From Parasitella parasitica (Eukaryota > Mucoromycota > Mucoromycetes > Mucorales > Mucoraceae): DNA of 47,627 bases. The position numbers were made by a program, and so were the translations under genes. The notes under the pieces were generated by a model, which was not told where the DNA came from, searched no databases, and saw only the letters and a program-made list of their open reading frames with translations. Location of the stretch: positions 114,351-161,977 of the forward strand of contig MU619295.1 in NCBI GenBank assembly GCA_025201805.1, written 5' to 3'. Shown piece by piece: positions 41,929 through 47,627 of the stretch (position 1 is its first letter; each line of letters begins with the position of its first letter).

Positions 41929-44360
41929 TTACTCTTTGATAGGGTAGTTGTATTTTTCCCTCCAAAGCTCAGAAACCTTTCGTCCATTTCCAAGGTTAGT
42001 GCTGTCCAGTGCGCTCAAATCAAACAACCCGTCACCTTTATAGTCCTTCTTTACTTGGTCTTGAGTCAATTCAAGGAACATATGAAGCCATGACATTGCA
42101 TTCCAGACAGTGAAATATTCCTCGGTAACACACTTCTTTGCGTTCGCACTCATCTTGGCGTGCAGATCGGGTTCTTTAAAGAGTCTCAAGAGCGTCTCAG
42201 CAACGGCTTCGTAGTCGCCAATTGGCACGAGGAATCCATCTTCATTGCTCTTAATTTGAAGAGGGATACCACCCGCTTTATAAGCAACAACAGGCACACC
42301 CTTATGTAACGCTTCAGTTACCTTGACCTCGAATCCTTCTCTGTGGGACAGTTGCACTGCAACATAAGCACCGCGCAGAATCATATTGAGCAACTGATCA
42401 GATGCAGGTAGGCGTACCGCAATGATATCGCTGGCGATGGTGGCGAACTTTGTAGATTCAATAATCGCCTGAACCTGTTCAAAGATGACGGTGCCATCAG
42501 GATCATCGATGCTTCCATGACCGCAAATAATGAGCTGGGGAATAGAAGCGTCTTCAAATTCACCGTCCATCTTAGCGCGCAGGATGCGGTAGGCTTCCAG
42601 AACATCAGGAATACCCTTGGATGGGTCGAAACGAGCAACTTGGACAATATAAGGTCTATACCAGTCCACTTCGTTTACGCCCAAGTCAACACAGACACGA
42701 TTGAAGACTGACTGATAGTAGCTAACCGTCCAGCTAGTCAAGGATTTATTCAAGCCATCTAGAGGATCTGTGGCAGCAGGAAGCAAAACTGTGTTTCGAT
42801 GAGGAACCACGTCCGGAATGAAACCCTTGATGGGATGGGCCACGAATACATCAGCTTGTTGGATGAATCCCCACAAGAAGCTAAATTTAAAAATATTTAA
42901 TACCATTTACAGGGCAAATGCGTATTGCACAAACGTACTTCCAGGTATTGGCAGTGGACCCTTTAGGCTCGTTCTTGATCAAGTCTGCTCTAATCTCAAT
43001 ATGCGATCTAAAGATGATTTTTGTATTTGGAGCATGCTTGCGAATGTGAGGGATTATACCGCAGACTATACACAAATATGAGCTTATGTATACTAGTACA
43101 CGTAATCGACAACAAATGTTTGTACATGCCTTGAGGGTCGTCAATGACGATGACATCCGAATTTTTAATGGGGCCCTCGTTGTCTAACCAGAATCTATTG
43201 GCATTTTCATCAGACCACTCGATGAAAACGTCTTTATCCTCTTCGTTTAGCCAGACGCCGGGAGGTGCTACGCCTTGGAGAACATTGTGGAATTTTCGTT
43301 TGGTGATATCAAATACCTCGGGTTTAGGACGAGCAACATACCCTAACATAAAAAAAAAAAAAACTGTCGGTACATGATTTGCTTGGCTAATTGAAGGGGT
43401 TTCACTTACAGTGGACCTCAACATCACTGAGATGAAGAAACCTCAATAGGGCATGACGCATTAAAGCGACTAAAACGAAATTTAGGGTTAGAGTCGAAAT
43501 CGATGGCAACCTTATTGTGTCATGTACCTCCGCCACCCTGAGGGGTTGAGTTAAAGTAGGACACCCTCAACTTCCTTGCCTTGAATTCAGAGGCCATCTG
43601 CTTGAAAACATCCCATGTTTCTTTGCAGACAGTTGCTTGATAATCAACTTGCTTTACCATGTGGATGATATGGTTGAAATCAACTGTAGCAATTGGTTAT
43701 TAGCCACTTTTATCTCTTACATGTTTAGTATGCATTTTACCTTCAACCTATTAGTAAAAATACGTCGTACAAAGCAAAACGTCAATATGATGTTAAAGCG
43801 CATGCTATATAGCACAGAAAACATACCTCATGACGATAGCCAACCGAGATACGAGGCAAGTTTCCAGGGTACTTGGGACTTAACCACATTACGGCCTTTC
43901 GGACTGCAGCACTGGCGCGCTCGTCAGGAGAGCCGTTGTGCGTGCGGACGCGGAAAGGGATGGCATCCAATTCTTTCCAATAATCAGACAGGGTGGAGCA
44001 CTCTTCAATGTCGACAAAGCTTTCTTCGCCTTGAAGAAAGCCATTTGCTATGTCATACGAACAAGCAACGAGCTGGATCTTGTAATTTTGAGCCATAGCG
44101 TACAGTTCAACCACGCCATGCAATTTGGTCAATGCTTGGATGATGACTTCTTTGGCAGTCTTGGAGTCGTCGTGCTTTGCCAATTCGCCTTGGTAGTAGT
44201 CGGTGGAATACATACCGTCGTGCACAGAGATCGCATAGTAGCTAGTCCTGTCTTCTCTAATTTCGATATCAAGGCCCAGGTAAACAGGCAAGGGAACATG
44301 AGCAGCTGAGAAACGACGAGATGTTCTTCTAATTGGCACTCTATTCGGGTTTGGAGGCAT
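41929..44360 (-). CDS. GT4-type trehalose phosphorylase (trehalose synthase, CCG-9 type)
   Basis: Retaining family GT4 enzyme that interconverts trehalose plus phosphate with glucose and glucose-1-phosphate; fungal members include the clock-controlled ccg-9 product. Exons 5'-3': 44360-43827, 43747-43741, 43683-43528, 43469-43410, 43342-43130, 43065-42939, 42880-41929, giving 682 aa in phase. Visible blocks: N-terminal LGLDIEIREDRTSYYAISVH, the STPQGGGVALMRHAL start of the first Rossmann domain, FRSHIEIRADL, WNFLWGFIQQADVFVAHP, YIVQVARFDPSKGIPDVLEA, and the GT4 E-x7-E element in REGFEVKVTEALHKGVP. Two odd features: a 7-nt exon (43747-43741) without which the frame stops at once, and a GC-AG intron (43066-43129, donor CAAG|GCATGT). 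Start chosen as MPPNPNRV because upstream codons are a translated (CTA)n leader. A TATAAAG lies near 44436-44446. Length and motifs suggest a functional enzyme. Confidence 0.93.
43741..43747 (-). other. 7-nt micro-exon of the trehalose phosphorylase gene
   Basis: Sense context ACTAATAG|GTTGAAG|GTAAAATG, between introns of 79 nt (43748-43826) and 57 nt (43684-43740). It gives ...RHE-VE-VDF..., whereas joining the outer exons directly gives an in-frame TAA within about ten codons. Confidence 0.65.
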
Positions 44361-44671
44361 TTCCTTTTTTTTTTGTAGTAGTAGTAGTAGTAGTTGTTGT
44401 TGGTAAAAGAAAAAGCATGTTAAATTTAAGCCTTGCTTTATAGGCATTTTTTTATTACTACTTTGATTCACGTGAAATAGGTTTCACGTCTCAATCGAGG
44501 AAATGCTGCGAGCACCATTAGCTTGCATGAATTTTGGCATTGGTTGGCTGGTGAAGGCTTCCTTAAATGGACAACAGCCTCACACCTCGATATTATTTGT
44601 CTTTTTTCTTTTACCATATTTTCTGCGCATCTCTTTTCTCAAAGAAGCTATAAAAAAAAGGTTCATGTATG
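44361..44671. promoter_or_regulatory. 311-bp divergent promoter (trehalose phosphorylase / methyltransferase)
   Basis: Two start codons face away from each other. On the minus side a TATAAAG lies at about 44436-44446 and a (TAG)n/(TTG)n repeat at 44376-44402 forms the leader. On the plus side TATAAAAAA lies at about 44650. Between them the perfect palindrome TTCACGTGAA (44467-44476) contains a CACGTG E-box, with a second half-site TTTCACGT at 44482-44489. Shared bHLH-type control of both genes is inference. Confidence 0.65.
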
Positions 44672-46233
44672 ATGGGTAATACTCAATCAAACAGCACTCG
44701 CATTGGAAGACTGTCAAGGAAGTTTTCACGGCGTAGCAGGAAAGCTAATATACCACAAGTTCGAGTTACAAAAGAACCAGAGATTGGCAATGACAAGCTC
44801 TCTTTGCCCCCATCTCCCACTAACAGTGATCCAATAGCAGCGCATATTAACAAAAAGCTGGGAGATGCTGCAGCCCAACCCACGGCAAAGTATATGTCGC
44901 CAAACAATGAGCAGGAACTAGACAGGCTGGTTCAAATTGTAAGTGTGTACCGTGCAAGTTTTCCTCATTTTACATTTGCAATTACTAAATATTCTCGGTG
45001 GAATCTTTGCATCGTAGCATTTTATTTACAAGCATCTGTTTGGCGGCAACTTTTTGGCTCCAGTAAAAGACCTGTTGTCAAGCAAACAATCCAGAAGGGG
45101 TTCAGGCAGTAGCCAGCATCAATGGCTGCAAGATTCGCCTTCGTTACTGTTGCCACCAAGAGTGCTGGATATCGCATGTGGCAACGGCACTTGGATCTTG
45201 GATATGGCAACGGAATTCCCAGATAGCCAGTTCTACGGCATCGACATACTTGCAAACTATCCAAAACTAGTCAAGCCTGCCAATACATTTTTCTCGCAGC
45301 ATGACATACTCGAAGGTTTACCATATCCCGACGATTATTTCGAGTACATACATATGCGCCAAGTTTATTCATGCTTTTCAGAGCAAGACTGGGTGGTAAG
45401 ATTAGAGAAAATCATACAAGCCCTCAATGGACTAACGGTATATATTTCACATAGACGATAATGAAGGAAGTCAAAAGACTATTAAAACCAGGTGGTTATG
45501 TTGAACTGCAAGATATCGACCCAATGCTAGGTAATATGGGGCCCACTACCCATGTGTTATTTGCCAAATGTAATCTGCATCGATATGTATAATGGCAGCA
45601 TTTCATCTCATCTCATTCTTTTCTCAATGGCTTTTTTAGTTCCTCCTCTAATGAAAAAATGGCACGGCGTAAATATACTCTGGTCAAGGAATATGTTTGA
45701 TATCATGAATGACGTTGGAGAATTGGTGGATATCAATCTTCAGGTCAGGAATTTGCAATTTGGAACATCGGGGGCCATAGGAAACATGATTCAAAACTCC
45801 CTGCGATTGGCACTAGAAAGCTTTCGTACGTTCTTTGAAAAACACAACCGCCTACTCAGCGCTGAATTTGATAGAATAATTGACGAGATACTAGAAGAAA
45901 CCAAAATATACCATTCTTATTGTAATTATTATAGTTGCTGGGGACGAAATTCTTTGTATCAAACAGCTTACCATCACCAGGAACTAGCGGACGATTCGGC
46001 TAGACGATATTCAGTCGCCAACAGCAACAATGCTGCAAGTGATAAAAATTGTTCAGATACTAGTTCAAATGTGTCTCCTCCTGGCCGTAAAATACTTGCA
46101 CAAACAACGGGAGAATTTGCTAATGAATTTCACCCTCGCTAACTTTCCGTCTGATGAATTTCACCAAGTTGTCTCTTTAGAAGAAGAAAATGTATCCGAC
46201 ATCAACCAATTTGTTGCAGGATACGAAGATTAG
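44672..46233 (+). CDS. SAM-dependent methyltransferase with N-myristoylation motif
   Basis: Exons 44672-44938, 45018-45395, 45455-45569, 45640-46086 and 46181-46233 give 419 aa. A class I (Rossmann) methyltransferase core starts near residue 135: motif I VLDIACGNGTWILDMA, motif II-like FYGIDIL, and after motif III the post-motif region MKEVKRLLKPGGYVELQDID, then GNMGPTTHVLF. LaeA-like and other fungal small-molecule or protein methyltransferases share this layout; substrate unknown. Two ATGs stand in tandem. The second gives MGNTQSNS, a good N-myristoylation signal (Gly2, Ser6), followed by a basic stretch rich in Arg/Lys/Ser that would favour membrane binding. The first ATG (44669) would abolish it. 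The last intron has two acceptors in the same phase (46168 and 46180); I used the one after CTCTTTAG. Shares its promoter with trehalose phosphorylase. AATAAA near 46274. Confidence 0.86.
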
Positions 46234-46585
46234 AACTATAATATATTTGTATACGAATTATATAAACATTTTGGAATAAAAATAATTACAGCTTGGATGA
46301 AGCTTGGTGTACTCTTTGTTTAGTGCGCGTTCTTTGTCTGTCGCATACTGGCACAAGTGATATCATTCAAGTTCAATAATTGGCCATGTATTACTTCCCA
46401 AAATAAGAAGCGATCATACACGTATAATTGCTTCCATATCAAGTAATATTGTACGTAAATTACCTCAAAAGGAATTGCTAAATCGTCAGCCAACATCCTT
46501 GTAATGGTATATATAAGATCTAAGGATTCTCTAAATGTCACATATCCAGATAGAAACATATTTATCATCATTTTTCTAAATAAGA
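46234..46585. promoter_or_regulatory. intergenic with SDR promoter
   Basis: About 350 bp holding the 3' end of the methyltransferase gene and the SDR promoter. A TATATATAAG box lies at 46508-46517, 69 bp before the SDR start codon. No coding frame is credible. Confidence 0.65.
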
Positions 46586-47566
46586 ATGTCCTCTGTTACA
46601 AAAACTGCTATCACCGGTAAAACAACTGCTGAAGGGATCGTGAAATTCTACCACACCGACTTGAAGGGCAAGGTGGTCATTGTCACTGGATCTAATTCTG
46701 GCATTGGCTTGGAAACAGCTCGTGTGCTTTCCTCTGTAGGTGCTAAAGTCATCATCCCTTGTAGAACCCTTGCAAAATCAAATGGTGCTATCGATGAAAT
46801 CAAGAAGACTGTACCGCAGGCCGATTTAATACCCATGCAGTTGGATTTGTCCGATCTTTCTTCGATCAAGGCCTTTGCCATTGAATTTTTGTTGCTTGAT
46901 CTACCCCTCAACATCCTCATCAACAATGCTGGCATCATGGCTTGTCCCAAATCCTTTACTAAAGACGGCTTTGAGACTCAATTTGGCGTCAATCATCTAG
47001 GCCACTTTTATCTCACGAAATTACTAACTGAAAAGTTAACGTCAAGTGCGCCCTCTCGTGTGGTTATTGTTAGTTCAAGCGGTAACAGTCAACTTTTGGG
47101 TAGCTCTGGCATTGATTTCGATAACCTGAGTGCTGAAAAGAAATATAGTCCTGCTAACGCCTACGGGCAATCCAAACTTGCAAACATCCTTTATGCAAAA
47201 GAGCTGCAACGTTGGTTTGATGCTGAAGACATGGATGTTACTGTTACAAGTCTTCATCCAGGTAATGTACAATCCAATTTGGCTCGCCATGTTTCTGTCT
47301 CAATGGCTTTTGATATGATTTGCAATATGCGAAACTGCAAAACATCTCTCGAGCAAATCCTGAATCGCAAAACAGTCCAAGTTGGTGCTTCAACAAATGT
47401 CTATTGCGCTGTTTCCCCCGATGTAGAAAAGGGCAAGTTTTATAGCGATAATGCTGTGAATGAAAATCTTTTAAACGAACAAGTAAATAATCAAGACATG
47501 GCAAAACGACTTTGGGATATTTCAGAGAAGCTTTTAGCTGAAAAAACGTTTCTTGGTACACTTTAA
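46586..47566 (+). CDS. short-chain dehydrogenase/reductase, retinol-dehydrogenase-like
   Basis: A 326-aa intronless NAD(P)-dependent oxidoreductase of the classical SDR fold. The cofactor-binding TGSNSGIG is at 34-41, NNAG at 113-116, catalytic Ser in IVSSSGN (about 163-165), and the YxxxK pair Tyr193/Lys197 in YGQSK. HPGNVQSNL after the active site is typical of the retinol/WW-oxidoreductase-like branch. Residues 20-28 (KFYHTDLKG) precede the first strand as in that branch. The substrate cannot be read from sequence; lipid aldehydes, ketones or polyketides are all possible. No signal peptide or membrane anchor is evident. It is the only multi-domain-length gene here apart from GH17 without introns. 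Confidence 0.95.
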   Translation: MSSVTKTAITGKTTAEGIVKFYHTDLKGKVVIVTGSNSGIGLETARVLSSVGAKVIIPCRTLAKSNGAIDEIKKTVPQADLIPMQLDLSDLSSIKAFAIEFLLLDLPLNILINNAGIMACPKSFTKDGFETQFGVNHLGHFYLTKLLTEKLTSSAPSRVVIVSSSGNSQLLGSSGIDFDNLSAEKKYSPANAYGQSKLANILYAKELQRWFDAEDMDVTVTSLHPGNVQSNLARHVSVSMAFDMICNMRNCKTSLEQILNRKTVQVGASTNVYCAVSPDVEKGKFYSDNAVNENLLNEQVNNQDMAKRLWDISEKLLAEKTFLGTL

Positions 47567-47606
47567 TAAACCAACTTTTTACATTGAATACGCGAAACAA
47601 GGTGTA

Positions 47607-47627
47607 TTTTTTTTTTTTTTTTTTTTT
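47607..47627. repeat. terminal poly-T run
   Basis: The window ends in 21 consecutive T just after the SDR stop codon and 3' flank; it may reflect a contig edge in a homopolymer. Confidence 0.7.

Noticed and set aside
45540-45551. Donor CTAG|GTAATATGG in the methyltransferase
   Set aside because: It keeps phase, but removes GNMGPTTHVLF, which resembles the family, and gives a long 100-nt intron; the AAAT|GTAATC donor gives 70 nt.
1-47627. tRNA, 5S rRNA, U6 snRNA, CRISPR arrays
   Set aside because: I looked for B-box-like GGTTCGAATCC words, 5S internal control sequences and regular spacer repeats by eye and found none. A tRNAscan-SE/Infernal run would settle this.

Overview
The window looks like nuclear DNA of a filamentous fungus of the Mucoromycota, most likely the Mucorales. 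Intergenic DNA is AT-rich, introns are short (48-94 nt, mostly 55-65), protein genes are dense, and several families are typical of that lineage: a grainyhead/CP2 factor, a GT4 trehalose phosphorylase, a GH17 glucanase, a UPF0652/DUF2009 protein and relics of mucoralean transposons. Species cannot be named from the sequence. All exon boundaries were worked out by hand from splice signals, reading phase and family conservation. Every multi-exon model reported closes in phase, but none has transcript support.

Layout, left to right. (1) 710-3588, minus: a 767-aa CP2/grainyhead-type transcription factor. (2) 5776-8196, minus: an 11-exon UPF0652/DUF2009 protein with an N-terminal B-box-like zinc finger. 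(3) 8750-10682, minus: an unrecognised, probably Mucorales-specific 499-501-aa protein. (4) 10814 to the start of a 930-bp assembly gap at 15842: a Ty3/Gypsy LTR retrotransposon on the minus strand, whose 3' LTR lies 131 bp upstream of gene 3 in the same direction. (5) 16772-25650: about 9 kb of gene-poor, AT-rich DNA with a Tc1/IS630-like transposase relic, an octamer repeat and one small TATA-driven gene with a possible PP1-docking motif (20801-21346, minus). (6) 25655-28801, plus: a GH17 glucanase, a small secreted, probably GPI-anchored protein and a Rax1-like RGS membrane protein, all pointing to the cell wall or surface and polarity. (7) 30449-32506, minus: a class III CoA-transferase, probably mitochondrial. 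(8) 33544-36965, plus: a TLDc/OXR1 protein and glucose-6-phosphate dehydrogenase, both linked to oxidative stress. (9) 37832-39729, minus: a low-complexity coiled-coil protein. (10) 40440-41400: a decayed Ndc10-like/Crypton-type relic. (11) 41929-44360, minus: trehalose phosphorylase, sharing a 311-bp divergent promoter with (12) a putatively N-myristoylated SAM methyltransferase at 44672-46233, plus. (13) 46586-47566, plus: a retinol-dehydrogenase-like SDR.

The most distinctive result is a cluster of inferred micro-exons. A 5-nt exon, next to a 14-nt exon and a GC-AG intron, restores the conserved core of the CoA-transferase. A 7-nt exon is needed to keep trehalose phosphorylase open. A possible 6-nt exon splits an unusually long intron of the lineage-specific gene. 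Trehalose phosphorylase also has a second GC-AG intron. Standard gene finders would probably mis-annotate all of these.
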